A stretch of DNA of 57,106 bases from Azospirillum sp. 51_20 (GTDB taxonomy: Bacteria; Pseudomonadota; Alphaproteobacteria; RF32; CAG-239): NCBI GenBank assembly GCA_001917175.1, contig MNTV01000025.1:1-57106 (forward strand). The letters are read 5' to 3'. Shown piece by piece: positions 8,610 to 17,186 of the stretch. The position numbers were made by a program, and so were the translations under genes. The notes below the pieces were generated by a model, which was not told the origin of the DNA, ran no database searches, and saw nothing but the letters and a program-made list of their open reading frames with translations. Position 1 is the first letter of the stretch; every line of letters starts with the position of its first letter.

Positions 8610-8638
8610 TTGACATGTCATAATCGTTGTGGTAGTTA
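8610..8638 (+). promoter_or_regulatory. Promoter of the mutarotase gene
   Basis: A perfect TTGACA (8610-8615) is followed after 17 bases by TAGTTA (8633-8638), 36 bases before the mutarotase ATG. The 230 bases before it (8380-8609) hold no recognisable gene. Confidence 0.65.
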
Positions 8639-8673
8639 TTTTAGACAATCAATGATGTGAAAGGTAAACGGAT

Positions 8674-9495
8674 ATGAACATCGACGACAACGGTTTTATA
8701 AACTTAAGCAACGGCCTGGCCGAATGCAAAATTTCCCTGTGGGGCGCCAATATCGTATCATACCGCCCGAAAAACGAAGAACATGACATTTTCTGGCTCG
8801 GCGAACTTAACAGATTCGATAATGTTCAGGCTATCCGGGGAGGCGTTCCGATCTGCTGGCCGCGGTTTGCGGAAGAAAAACTGAACGACAGACTTCCCCG
8901 CCACGGCTTTGCCAGAATCTCCGGCTGGAACCTGAAAAACGTTTCGGTCGACGAAAACAAAATAGAAGCGCGGCTTTCCCTCCTGCCCGATGCGAAATAC
9001 AACGTCAACGCAACTGCTGATCTTTTCATCAAAATCACCGACAAGCTCGAATATCGTCTGGAAACGATAAATGACGGCAACGAACCTTTCGAATTCAGCG
9101 AAGCCCTGCACGCCTATTTTAACGTCAGTTCCGTTGACAACGTCAAAATAAAAGGTCTGGCCGGCCATGAGTGCAAAAACTCACTGGACGGAAACAGCTA
9201 TACGCTGAAAGGCGATCTGACGATCCGCGGGGAATTTGATTCTGCATTCACAAACCATAAAGGAACCGTGGAAATCGAAGACAGCGCGTTTAACCGCGTC
9301 ATATCGATAGAAAAAAGCAACTCAAACACAACGGTCGTCTGGAATCCCGACAAAGACCTGGCCGAAATGAGCAAGGGACAATACAAAAACTTCGTCTGCG
9401 TGGAACCTTCAAACCAGGGAGACGCTTTTGTCCGCCTGAATCCCAAGGAAAAACACGAAATAGCCATGACAATACGAACCAGGAAACTAAAATAG
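8674..9495 (+). CDS. D-hexose-6-phosphate mutarotase (YeaD-like)
   Basis: A 273-residue aldose 1-epimerase-like protein of the glucose-6-phosphate 1-epimerase branch, which interconverts alpha and beta anomers of hexose 6-phosphates in the cytoplasm. Diagnostic stretches are GGVPICWPRFAEEK, the PRHGFAR block holding a catalytic His, EALHAYF, VVWNPDKDLAEMSKGQY, and FVCVEPSN with the acidic catalytic residue. Length is normal. The start is supported by AAAGG before 8674. It is a single gene with its own promoter and ends with TAG, which shows that UAG is an ordinary stop here. Confidence 0.93.
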   Translation: MNIDDNGFINLSNGLAECKISLWGANIVSYRPKNEEHDIFWLGELNRFDNVQAIRGGVPICWPRFAEEKLNDRLPRHGFARISGWNLKNVSVDENKIEARLSLLPDAKYNVNATADLFIKITDKLEYRLETINDGNEPFEFSEALHAYFNVSSVDNVKIKGLAGHECKNSLDGNSYTLKGDLTIRGEFDSAFTNHKGTVEIEDSAFNRVISIEKSNSNTTVVWNPDKDLAEMSKGQYKNFVCVEPSNQGDAFVRLNPKEKHEIAMTIRTRKLK

Positions 9496-9557
9496 GCGGA
9501 CCTTTCCACCCACTGCGGCAGAAACCGCTGCCGCAGACATCTCTCCGTTATGGCCGG

Positions 9558-9590
9558 AACCGATGCCCGAAGCCCGGTTATCGGTTTTAA
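9558..9590 (+). terminator. Possible terminator after the mutarotase gene
   Basis: AACCGAT (9558-9564) and ATCGGTT (9580-9586) can pair around a GC-rich loop and are followed by TTAA. It lies 60 bases past the stop. The T-run is short, so this call is moderate. Confidence 0.4.
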
Positions 9591-9635
9591 TACCGGACAT
9601 GCAAACGGCATTCTCCCGACAAAACAAGTTTCCGC

Positions 9636-9944
9636 CTAAATCTCCCACCGGCACCGATCCAAATCGACATGATCGTCGTTTTTGAAAAACACTCCTTCGC
9701 CGAGCAGCAGACGTTTTTGTTCTGCCCAGCCGGGAACCAGCCTGCCGCAGTGATTGACGATCCGATGACAGGGATAATCGCCGTAATATTGCGCGCGTCT
9801 GAGAACCAGACCGACCAACCGGGAATTTTTACGCCGGCCGATCAGGCGCGCAATCTGCCCGTAGGTTGCCACCCTGCCTTCCGGCACTTCTTCAACAACC
9901 GATAAAATTTCATAGGCAAGCTCTTCGTCCAATATACGTTTCAT
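9636..9944 (-). CDS. Minimal MGMT-family protein (alkyltransferase-like)
   Basis: A 102-residue protein consisting only of the C-terminal, DNA-binding half of O6-alkylguanine-DNA alkyltransferase: GRVATYGQIARLIG is the recognition helix region and YPCHRIVN holds the acceptor cysteine. ATL (YbaZ-type) proteins of this size usually have Trp in place of that Cys; here Cys is kept, so it may still accept alkyl groups. The longer open frame to 10040 adds unlikely residues, and MKRILDEELAY at 9944 fits the family start. It lies divergent to the PD-(D/E)xK gene. Confidence 0.85.
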   Translation of the reverse strand: MKRILDEELAYEILSVVEEVPEGRVATYGQIARLIGRRKNSRLVGLVLRRAQYYGDYPCHRIVNHCGRLVPGWAEQKRLLLGEGVFFKNDDHVDLDRCRWEI

Positions 9945-10093
9945 ATCCGTTTCCGATAAAACATGCGCGTTTATCATATATAACGGGAAAACAAAAAACA
10001 AGCACAATCGGCAAAAACCGAGTTGATTTCCGCCGGACAACGCATTATGCTAAAAAAACGAATTGTTATCACAAATTCAGAGACACCTGCAAA

Positions 10094-10744
10094 ATGCTGT
10101 CGGAAAAACAAACGGAAACATACTTTAAACAAGCCGTGGAAGAGCTGTACAAAAACGACGGATATCTGTTTGATCCCGATCACGGACTGCACGAACAAAC
10201 CGTTTCGCACCGTCTGGCCGTCTATTTGGAAAGACGCTTTTTAAAAAACAAAACCTTCAGAACATGCAATTTGTCCGTTGACTGCGAATACAACAGAAAC
10301 CGGGACGACTGCAAAAAACTGTACGGTCCCTGTATGGATTGCCGTGAATCATGCCGCATAAAAGAACTGAAAACGCCGTTTGTTTACGATCGCCGTTCAT
10401 ATTCCGACGCCCGTGATTTTGTCCGCAGCTATCCTGAAGGAAAGCCCTGCCGTCCGGATATTATCATCCATCAAAGGGGCGAAAATCATCCGACCAACAT
10501 CCTCATCGTCGAAGTAAAGAAAAACTCAAACCGGGAAAACGGACACAAAATCGTCGATCTGATAAAACTGTCGGCCTTTCCCTGCCGTAAAGGCGACAGC
10601 GAATATCAATACCAATCCGGTTTTTATTTTGAATACGGACAAACCGCGGCCGCCGCCGTCCGGTTTGAGAGCGGAGAAATCGTCAAAGAACTGAGATTCA
10701 ACGTCTCAAACCGGACGTGGGAAGACCTTACCCCTGCTCTTTAG
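10094..10744 (+). CDS. PD-(D/E)xK nuclease-like protein
   Basis: A 216-residue protein of unknown function with a restriction-nuclease-like core: Glu34 in an N-terminal helix (LHEQTVSHRL), then RPDIIIHQRG with Asp122, and ILIVEVKKN with Glu140 and Lys142. A cysteine cluster (Cys58, Cys64, Cys73, Cys80, Cys83, Cys87) sits before the core and may bind metal. The open frame extends upstream to 9866, but residues before MLSEKQTETY do not look coding. No clear ribosome site is seen. The 3' end overlaps the convergent DUF2130 gene by 17 bases. Nuclease activity is inferred from motif order only. Confidence 0.65.
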   Translation: MLSEKQTETYFKQAVEELYKNDGYLFDPDHGLHEQTVSHRLAVYLERRFLKNKTFRTCNLSVDCEYNRNRDDCKKLYGPCMDCRESCRIKELKTPFVYDRRSYSDARDFVRSYPEGKPCRPDIIIHQRGENHPTNILIVEVKKNSNRENGHKIVDLIKLSAFPCRKGDSEYQYQSGFYFEYGQTAAAAVRFESGEIVKELRFNVSNRTWEDLTPAL

Positions 10745-12029
10745 CCTCCAGCTCCGCGAACTTTTGAGCCATCGTCGGGTTATTTTTGGTCAAACGCTTA
10801 ACGGTCAGATCCTGAGCTTTGTTGTTTGCCAGCCGCAAGTTGTTTTCCGAAGACAACAGGGCGTCTTTGGTTTTCTGCAAATGGTCGATCGTCTTGTCAA
10901 TCTCCTCTATGGCTTTGCGGAATTTATCGCTGGCCAACTGATAGTTTCGCCCGAACTTATCCTTAAAATCGTTCATTTCCGCTTCGAAATTTGAAATGTC
11001 AATATTCTGGTTCTTATATTCAGCCAATTGTTTACGATATTGAACCGAATTCAAAGCTGCATTTCTGAGCAATGTAATCATTGAGATAAAAAACTGCGGA
11101 CGAATGACGTACATCTTCGGATACTTGTAGGAAACGTCAACGATGCCGCAATTATACAGTTCGTTATCGGCTTCCAAAAGAGAAACCAGCACGGCATATT
11201 CACAGCCTTTTTCCTGACGGTCCTTATCCAGTTCTTTCAAAAAGTCCTCATTTTTATGTTTGGTGGCCGTCGTGTCCATCTCATTTTTCATCTCAAACAT
11301 AATAGAGATAAACTCTACGCCCTCTTCCGTCGATTCACGGTAAATGTAGTCTCCTTTGCTGCCTGTTTTCGCATCATTGTCTTTTTCAAAATAGGCTTTT
11401 TGAAAACCCGTCGCCCGGAGCTTGTTAAACTCGATTTCGCAATGCTGTTCCAAAGTTTCCCCGACCATTTTGGTGGACATTTTGGCTTTCAGGTCTTTGT
11501 AGAACTCAATCTGCGTATCTTTTTCCTTGAGCTTTAATTCATAATTTTCTTTTAAGCTTTGTTCTTTGACGAGGGTATCTTTCGCCGTCTCCCGCAACTT
11601 AATGTTCAGTTCGGCAATTTGCCTGTCGCGCGCAACGATTTCATCGTTTTTAGAGGTTACGGCCGCGGCTACGGCAAGTTGCTTATCCTTATCACCGGCC
11701 AGAATTTGCGCTTTCAACTTTTCAATTTCCTGCTGCAAACCGGAAACACTCCGGGCTTTTTCCAAATCTTTATCTTTGCCGAGGGTAATAAGTTGTGCTT
11801 TAAGGTTAGAAATCTCCAAATTAAGCGAGGCCAGCGATTGCGCCTTGTCCATCTCCGCCTTGTTTTCCACCAATTTAAGCTCATTTTGTTTTTCCCGGTT
11901 GAGCTGCTCAATGCGCTCCCGGACAGCGTCATGAAATTCGGCGTCACGAACCTGCGCCACGATCGCGGCATAGCCGGACTCGTCAACCGTAAACACTTCT
12001 CCGCACTTCGGACATTTTATCTCAGGCAT
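10728..12029 (-). CDS. DUF2130 family protein
   Basis: A 433-residue protein with an N-terminal CPKCGEVF half-ribbon, a long predicted coiled coil (about residues 25-190, rich in repeated Lys/Glu/Leu) and a C-terminal globular domain containing SKGDYIYRE, SIMFEMKNE and CEYAVLVSLLE, the pattern of DUF2130. The EMKNEMD and CEYAVLV stretches resemble a nuclease-like fold, but the function is unknown. The start at 12029 has AGGAG eight bases upstream; the longer open frame to 12089 is unlikely. It is monocistronic. Confidence 0.85.
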   Translation of the reverse strand: MPEIKCPKCGEVFTVDESGYAAIVAQVRDAEFHDAVRERIEQLNREKQNELKLVENKAEMDKAQSLASLNLEISNLKAQLITLGKDKDLEKARSVSGLQQEIEKLKAQILAGDKDKQLAVAAAVTSKNDEIVARDRQIAELNIKLRETAKDTLVKEQSLKENYELKLKEKDTQIEFYKDLKAKMSTKMVGETLEQHCEIEFNKLRATGFQKAYFEKDNDAKTGSKGDYIYRESTEEGVEFISIMFEMKNEMDTTATKHKNEDFLKELDKDRQEKGCEYAVLVSLLEADNELYNCGIVDVSYKYPKMYVIRPQFFISMITLLRNAALNSVQYRKQLAEYKNQNIDISNFEAEMNDFKDKFGRNYQLASDKFRKAIEEIDKTIDHLQKTKDALLSSENNLRLANNKAQDLTVKRLTKNNPTMAQKFAELEAKEQG

Positions 12030-12248
12030 TATTGTTACTCCTAAAAATCTTAGCCTCAGATTAAAACATCTATGGTTAAAGTCAAACAAAAGATGATCCG
12101 TAATACCCTCATTACTTTTAATAACAACCTTTCGAATCCTGCAATTTCAGCTGATCAGGACAAATTCGGAACAGCTGAATTATAATTTCCCTCATCTTTT
12201 GGTTACAAGAATATTTATCCGGCAAATCGATAATTTGTCGTTTGCAAT

Positions 12249-12285
12249 AAAAATACCCTGCAACCAATCGGCCACAGGGTATTTT
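12249..12285 (-). terminator. Terminator downstream of the autotransporter remnant
   Basis: ATACCCTG / CAGGGTAT arms (12253-12260, 12275-12282) are followed on the minus strand by TTTTTA. It sits 20 bases after the barrel stop. The rest of 12030-12303, between the DUF2130 start and the barrel, shows no gene. Confidence 0.75.
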
Positions 12286-12303
12286 GCGCTACGGATCAAA
12301 CGC

Positions 12304-13035
12304 TTAAAATTTATATTTAGCGTTAATCAAACCGGTGTGGTCTTGGTAATCCTCACGGAATTTGCCTTCATAACCGAACGAAAGTTCCACCTTGTCGTTG
12401 ACTTCCGCAGTTACGCCGGCACCGAATTCCAGACCGAAACGGTCAAGGGCTTCGCCTTCAACCGCATAAGCCGAACCGTTGGCCAAGGTTACGACCGAAT
12501 TAACGTCATCGTTAAACAGGTCATAAGTCGCGGCAATTCTGGCTTCCGGCTTAATGTTCATACCATTGGACAGCTCAAAGTTTTTGCTGATTTTGGCTCC
12601 GATAACACCGGTCAAAATGTCGCTGTCATTGGCAGATACACGTTGGTCGGCAGAATCTTTATAAGCGTCCTGCTTGATATGAACATAACGCAAGCCGGTT
12701 TCCGGTGTAATGCCTAAGCCGTTGATATTCATATCGTAACCGGTCATTGCCTGTAAGCCAAAGGTTTCGACATCGTAATCAGCCTTAACACCAACTCCGG
12801 CAACATTCTTGCTTTCTTCATAATCAGACCAGCCATAGGTCGCAATACCGTTTACATACCAGTTGGACGGTTTATATTCGCCGTAAACAATTGCGGTGTG
12901 CGTATCAACATCGGTTGAACGCATAAAGCCGTCAATATCCGTATTGGTGTAAGCATAACCAATACCAACCTTGGTATCATCGGTTACAAACTTCTCGGCT
13001 CCGAAAGCAATACCGTTAGAATCTGCATCAAAATC
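12304..13035 (-). pseudogene. 5'-truncated autotransporter beta-barrel
   Basis: The frame ending at 12304 encodes most of an autotransporter beta-domain: alternating strands such as TAIVYGEYKPSNWYVNGIA and ITPETGLRYVHI, finishing in LINAKYKF with the C-terminal Phe needed for outer-membrane insertion. Coding similarity continues upstream of the first Met (12924) through GIAFGAEKF and GIGYAYTNTDIDG to about 13020, then stops at an in-frame TGA (13036-13038). No passenger domain or signal peptide is present, so the gene has lost its 5' part where AT-rich DNA begins. The intact barrel end and terminator suggest a fairly recent break. Confidence 0.75.
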
Positions 13036-13216
13036 TCATAAGTCAAAAATATAATCGTTTGGTTGCATTTATAGAAAAATATCACTAAATACAGATTGGT
13101 TAGATAATTTAAGATGTTAACATAATGGACAATAGTAACTTGCCTTTTGAGTGGGCAAAATGTTTGATTTTGGGCAATGGAAACAAAGTTCAAAATTTAA
13201 GGATGCTCAAAAAGCT

Positions 13217-13353
13217 TAATCTCACATATTTTAATCAAAAAAGGGCATGAGAATTCGCCATACTTTGACCCAAAACACCAATGGAAATATGGTCTGCCCA
13301 TAGGTACCGTCGATTGCTTGATTATCATAGTGATATACAAGTATTTGTTATAA
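13217..13353 (+). pseudogene. 3' fragment of the small membrane protein, copy 1
   Basis: This stretch translates to the last ~45 residues of the copy-2 protein (ISHILIKKGHENSPYF...IVIYKYLL) with several substitutions and no start codon or 5' half. It begins where the repeat begins, next to unrecognised AT-rich sequence (13036-13216). Confidence 0.65.
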
Positions 13354-13408
13354 TGCTGTAGGAATGTGTTTATGTCCAAGACTAAAAGTTTATTAAAGGA
13401 AAGTGGCA

Positions 13409-13699
13409 ATGTTTAAAATAAATATTATGCAAATAATGAAATTTATTACAGCTGTTGTTTGTTTCAGTTTGTTTGGATTTGCTGTTTACTCAATGAATCA
13501 ATCTAAAGCATCGCCGCTTCCTTTTTTAATATGTGCTTGTATACTCTATGTTGTTGATGGGATAATCTCACATATTTTAATCAAAAAAGGACATGAAAAT
13601 TCGCCATACTTTGCCCCCAAGCATCAATGGAAATATTTTGCCCCCATATATGCCGTTGTTTGTTTGATTATCATAGTGATATACAAGTATTTGTTATAA
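13409..13699 (+). CDS. Small membrane protein, complete copy 2
   Basis: A 96-residue protein with hydrophobic helices at about 7-25 and 33-50 and another at the C-terminus (VVCLIIIVIYKYLL), so two to three membrane spans with a basic loop (KKGHENSPYFAPKHQW). The ATG at 13409 has AAAGGA eight bases before it; a GTG six bases earlier is less likely. I do not recognise the family. It is the only intact member of the tandem array. Candidate roles such as holin or small toxin are only suggested by size and membrane nature. Confidence 0.6.
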   Translation: MFKINIMQIMKFITAVVCFSLFGFAVYSMNQSKASPLPFLICACILYVVDGIISHILIKKGHENSPYFAPKHQWKYFAPIYAVVCLIIIVIYKYLL

Positions 13700-13754
13700 T
13701 GCTGCAGGAATGTGTTTATGTCCAAGACTAAAAGTTTATTAAAGGAAAGTGGCA

Positions 13755-13943
13755 ATGTTTAAAATAAATATTATGTCAATAATAAAATATATTTCAGCTA
13801 TTGCATATTTTTATTTAGCTTACCATGCACTCTATTTAGTCGATAGATCTAAAGCATCGCCGCTTCCTGCCTTAATATTTATTTTCATGCCTTGTGTAAG
13901 AGGCAAGAGTGGAATGTTCGGTCAGTATATAGATATTATTTAG
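13755..13943 (+). pseudogene. Truncated small membrane protein, copy 3
   Basis: The first ~42 residues match copy 2 with divergence (MFKINIMSIIKYISA, shared SKASPLP), then the sequence changes to an unrelated tail (CVRGKSGMFGQYIDII). The leader is identical to copy 2. From 13944 to 14228 I see no supported gene. Confidence 0.55.
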
Positions 13944-14228
13944 GATCCGTCAGCAAGATGATATTTTTTGCAATGCTCGCGATTAAAGTCTTGCGTCCGT
14001 TATGTGAGCATTTTCTCTTTATACAAATCGAAAAAAATAGCCATTTCTCAACCTCCAGTCATTGATGGCGAACGGTCCGTATTCTGTGGCTGGAAGAAAG
14101 GGCAATTTACATGGCAAAATTTAATTATAAATTATGAGCTGTTTCTTGAGTATCGTGAAGAAATTTTGATTATGAGAGAGTGTCTTATGCTGATTAGGAA
14201 CTTGACCAAAAATGAAATGACAATTTAG

Positions 14229-15629
14229 TTACTTCACCATGTCACATTCATCTATTAAAATGAGTTTTTTGTTTTCTTTCGCGATGTCTCTCAAATGTTT
14301 TGTAAAGCCGCTTTTTGAAAATATGCCGTAGGTTAAATCATATCCTTTGAAATCGTCAACTTGGCATTTTTCTACCAACTTTGCATAAACATTAACGTCA
14401 ACCGGTTTGTCGTCTTTGTAATATTTACATTCAGCCGCAAAAATACGCTTGTGGCTTTCATCAATGGCAACCAAGTCTATCTCTTCATCTTTGTTCCAGT
14501 ATGCGCCGATACGAGAAGGAACAAAATCGATTTCTTTACATTTGCATAGTTCCGCAAATATGTTGCGGCAGATTTCTTCATAAACAAATGCTACGTGATT
14601 ATCAATAAAATTGGATTTCAGCTTATCTTGTACAAAATTCAGATTATCCAGCTCAAGCTCTCCTTTATAAGGAAAGACAAACATAAACCAAAAGCGGATA
14701 AATATATCTCGAATAAAATATAATCCTTTCCGACTTTTTTCCGGATTTTTTTCGGTTACCGGAACACGTTTTTCCAATAAGTATAACCCCTGCAAAGTTT
14801 CCAGATAGGGACTTAATTTGTTGCCTTCCGTGGACATTGCCGAGGCTATCTCCGATAGTTTGTGATTATTTTGAGCTATTGCTTTCATAACCGAATAATA
14901 GTTTACCGGTTCTTTAACTTCTTTATGGAGTAAAAACGTCGGTTCTTCGTACAAAAAGCCGTTTTTATTAAGAATGACACGGGAGATGTTGTCCATTAAA
15001 GAATTTTTGTTGTCAAAAAATTCCAAATATTTCGGAACGCCGCCGGTTACGGAATAAAGCTCAACCACATCGGAAAAAGGCTTATTTTGATAATGTTGTC
15101 TGATATCAAAAAAAGGAAGCGGTGCCAATCGGATTTGAGATGTACGGCGACCATACAAGGGACTGTTTTCGGCTAAAACCTGCTTTGCCATCATATTAAT
15201 GTATGAACTGCAGATAATGACCATAATATCTTGCTTTGATAATATTTCATCCCATGCTTTTTGAAAGATTGAAGTGAAAGCGGGATTTGTGTTGAGCATG
15301 TACTGAAATTCATCAAGAACAAGCACTTTTGTATTTTTGCCAGGAACGGCCGCAAACAGTTTGAAGAGTTCAATCCAATCATCAAAATTAGCTTTGGCGA
15401 TAAATTCCTGATTGGCAAATTGCGATAAACTTAAAGCAAACCGCTTCATACTCTGCGGCTCGGATTCTTCTGTCGCCAAAAAGTACAGAGCCGGCTTGTC
15501 TTTAATGAATTCTTGAATTAAAGCAGTTTTTCCGATACGTCTGCGACCATATATAACAACAAAGGAATGTTTGTTGTTATATTCTTGCTTTAAATCACTA
15601 AGTTCTTTTGTTCTGCCGATAAATTCCAT
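14229..15629 (-). CDS. AAA ATPase with DUF234-type nuclease-like C-terminus
   Basis: A 466-residue protein of the archaeal-type ATPase_2/DUF234 group. Walker A is GRRRIGKT (residues 28-35), Walker B is VLVLDEFQ, and VIICSSY is the sensor region. A winged-helix segment follows (KLSEIASAM...LSPYLETLQGLYLLEKR). The C-terminal DUF234 domain contains DEEIDLVAID and FAAECKYYKDDKP, a PD-(D/E)xK-like pattern. Such genes are common in mobile or accessory islands, and their biological role is not established. The gene is AT-rich and stands alone on the minus strand. Confidence 0.88.
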   Translation of the reverse strand: MEFIGRTKELSDLKQEYNNKHSFVVIYGRRRIGKTALIQEFIKDKPALYFLATEESEPQSMKRFALSLSQFANQEFIAKANFDDWIELFKLFAAVPGKNTKVLVLDEFQYMLNTNPAFTSIFQKAWDEILSKQDIMVIICSSYINMMAKQVLAENSPLYGRRTSQIRLAPLPFFDIRQHYQNKPFSDVVELYSVTGGVPKYLEFFDNKNSLMDNISRVILNKNGFLYEEPTFLLHKEVKEPVNYYSVMKAIAQNNHKLSEIASAMSTEGNKLSPYLETLQGLYLLEKRVPVTEKNPEKSRKGLYFIRDIFIRFWFMFVFPYKGELELDNLNFVQDKLKSNFIDNHVAFVYEEICRNIFAELCKCKEIDFVPSRIGAYWNKDEEIDLVAIDESHKRIFAAECKYYKDDKPVDVNVYAKLVEKCQVDDFKGYDLTYGIFSKSGFTKHLRDIAKENKKLILIDECDMVK

Positions 15630-15883
15630 ACCATCACCGGTATAATCATTTCATTTAAGATAATATAGATTAGACTAATCTCAATTATGTTGCAAGAGAA
15701 ATTTTTCAAATATAAAAATATCAAACAATGCACATTCTTTAACATTTTCTTTGAAATAGGCAGAAAATATAGAGGTTTGAAAATGCTCTTAAAAGCCCGT
15801 GCGGCAAAATGTTAAACTTTGTTCGGATTACAAACTTTGTTTAACATTTTATTTTTGTTTGTTAATAAGATACTTAATGGCTA

Positions 15884-16663
15884 CTATTTAATTTTTATCT
15901 CTATTCCATAACCATGTCCAGTATCTCTATGAGCCGAGTATATTTTTTCTATTCCATTAAATTTTATATAAAAACCAGCTCCTCTATAAGGACCGTCTTT
16001 TTCAGCACAGGCAAGTCCTACTTGTGCTATATACCCATTAAACTGTGGCATTCCTGTAATCAGCTTATCTAACTCTTTACTTACATTACTAAATTTTCCA
16101 TTTGTTGAATATATTACATATATCCAAGACATTTCATCGTTTTCATCCTTAAACCATATCTGTGGATATATACCAATTATGTCGCAATAAGATTCAAATT
16201 TCATTTTTTCTTTTCTTATATAGTCTTTTACTATACTTACAGCCATATTGTTAAATTCATAATCGGACATCATTACTTTTTCATCCGTTGCAACAACCAA
16301 TGGATTTACCAGTTCATTTGTTCTTATATCATATAAATTCCATTCATCATCGGGCAATGATAATAATGTTTTCTTGTTCTTTATAGGAAAAATACACGGA
16401 ATTAAGTTGTGAGTAGTACATTCTTTGATAAATCTATCTTTTTCTTGTGTCGTCAGATTTTCATTTTTGCTATAACCAACATCAATTAAAACAGAAAATA
16501 TTTTATTTTTGTAAGCAAATGACATATCGTCAAATTTCGGAAACATTGGCTCAACTCTTATCCAACTAAATCCCTTATGTTTTTTTAATCTCTCTTCTAA
16601 AAAACTACCTGTCATATTTCTTGCTTCCCAATAATCTTCTGTTTTATCAGGTCTATCTAACAT
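15884..16663 (-). CDS. Unknown protein in the AT-rich island
   Basis: A 259-residue soluble protein with no recognised domain. It contains a Trp- and acid-rich N-terminus and the C-terminal stretch AHRDTGHGYGIEIKIK. Base use is AT-rich like the ATPase and integrase genes. It lies downstream of the 144-residue gene in the same direction (87-base gap), so it may be cargo of the same element. The 254 bases between it and the ATPase start show no gene. Confidence 0.6.
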   Translation of the reverse strand: MLDRPDKTEDYWEARNMTGSFLEERLKKHKGFSWIRVEPMFPKFDDMSFAYKNKIFSVLIDVGYSKNENLTTQEKDRFIKECTTHNLIPCIFPIKNKKTLLSLPDDEWNLYDIRTNELVNPLVVATDEKVMMSDYEFNNMAVSIVKDYIRKEKMKFESYCDIIGIYPQIWFKDENDEMSWIYVIYSTNGKFSNVSKELDKLITGMPQFNGYIAQVGLACAEKDGPYRGAGFYIKFNGIEKIYSAHRDTGHGYGIEIKIK

Positions 16664-16750
16664 ATTTCTTTTTCTCTTTCACTAATTTTACTTGTTAACT
16701 CCAAATTACTTCTTCGAAAACGCTTTGGTTTTACGGTAAGAACTAGAGTT

Positions 16751-17185
16751 CTATTCATCTCCTGCAAAATTATCCATCATCGCCAATGCTTTGGGATCAT
16801 TTTGTGAAGAATTTACAAATTCATCAGAACTTAATTTATCTCCAAAAGATAAATTTTTATTCCAACACCCCATTAAAACAGTGTCATCTCCTCCATTAGC
16901 TTCATAAAATTGATGTTCATATAAATACAGGTCAAAAAGGTATTTATTAAGTTTTCTATTTTTCAGGGCGTTAATTTTATATTGAATCTTATCTTGTTGT
17001 GTTTTCAGCTCATCAAGGATTGATGATTGTAAGCTTAATGATATGATGGATTTGTATCCTTGTAGTTCATTATCTGTTTGAGCGACAATATAAGGAAGCA
17101 AATGGTACCAGATATTTTCTTTGGCATATTCTAAAGAATCCGAAGAGATTTTACGATCTAAATACGGAAATTCAATTTCATTCAT
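16751..17185 (-). CDS. Unknown protein coupled to the integrase gene
   Basis: A 144-residue acidic protein with no recognised domain. It starts one base after the integrase stop, and its ribosome site (GGAG) lies inside the last integrase codons, so the two were built as one operon. It might assist excision or be cargo, but no helix-turn-helix is evident. Confidence 0.6.
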   Translation of the reverse strand: MNEIEFPYLDRKISSDSLEYAKENIWYHLLPYIVAQTDNELQGYKSIISLSLQSSILDELKTQQDKIQYKINALKNRKLNKYLFDLYLYEHQFYEANGGDDTVLMGCWNKNLSFGDKLSSDEFVNSSQNDPKALAMMDNFAGDE

Positions 17186-17186
17186 C

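Larger units (their letters stand above)
13217..13943 (+). repeat. 346-bp-period tandem array of small membrane-protein genes
   Basis: A block containing gene 3' end, spacer, leader and next gene start recurs with a period of 346 bases. The stop codons at 13353 and 13699 and the starts at 13409 and 13755 keep this spacing exactly, and the leaders (AAAGGAAAGTGGCA before ATG) are identical. Copy 1 keeps only the 3' half, copy 2 is complete and copy 3 only the 5' half, as expected after unequal crossing-over. The DNA is strongly AT-rich compared with the housekeeping regions. Confidence 0.8.

Noticed and set aside
12128..12150. TTCGAATCC-like sequence as a possible far attachment site of the tRNA-Gln element
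   Set aside because: It matches only about nine bases and lies in the opposite orientation to the tRNA, so it cannot be a direct-repeat attachment site.
13968..14228. An 86-codon open frame after the tandem array
   Set aside because: No ribosome site, no family signature and mixed composition; it probably is junction debris.
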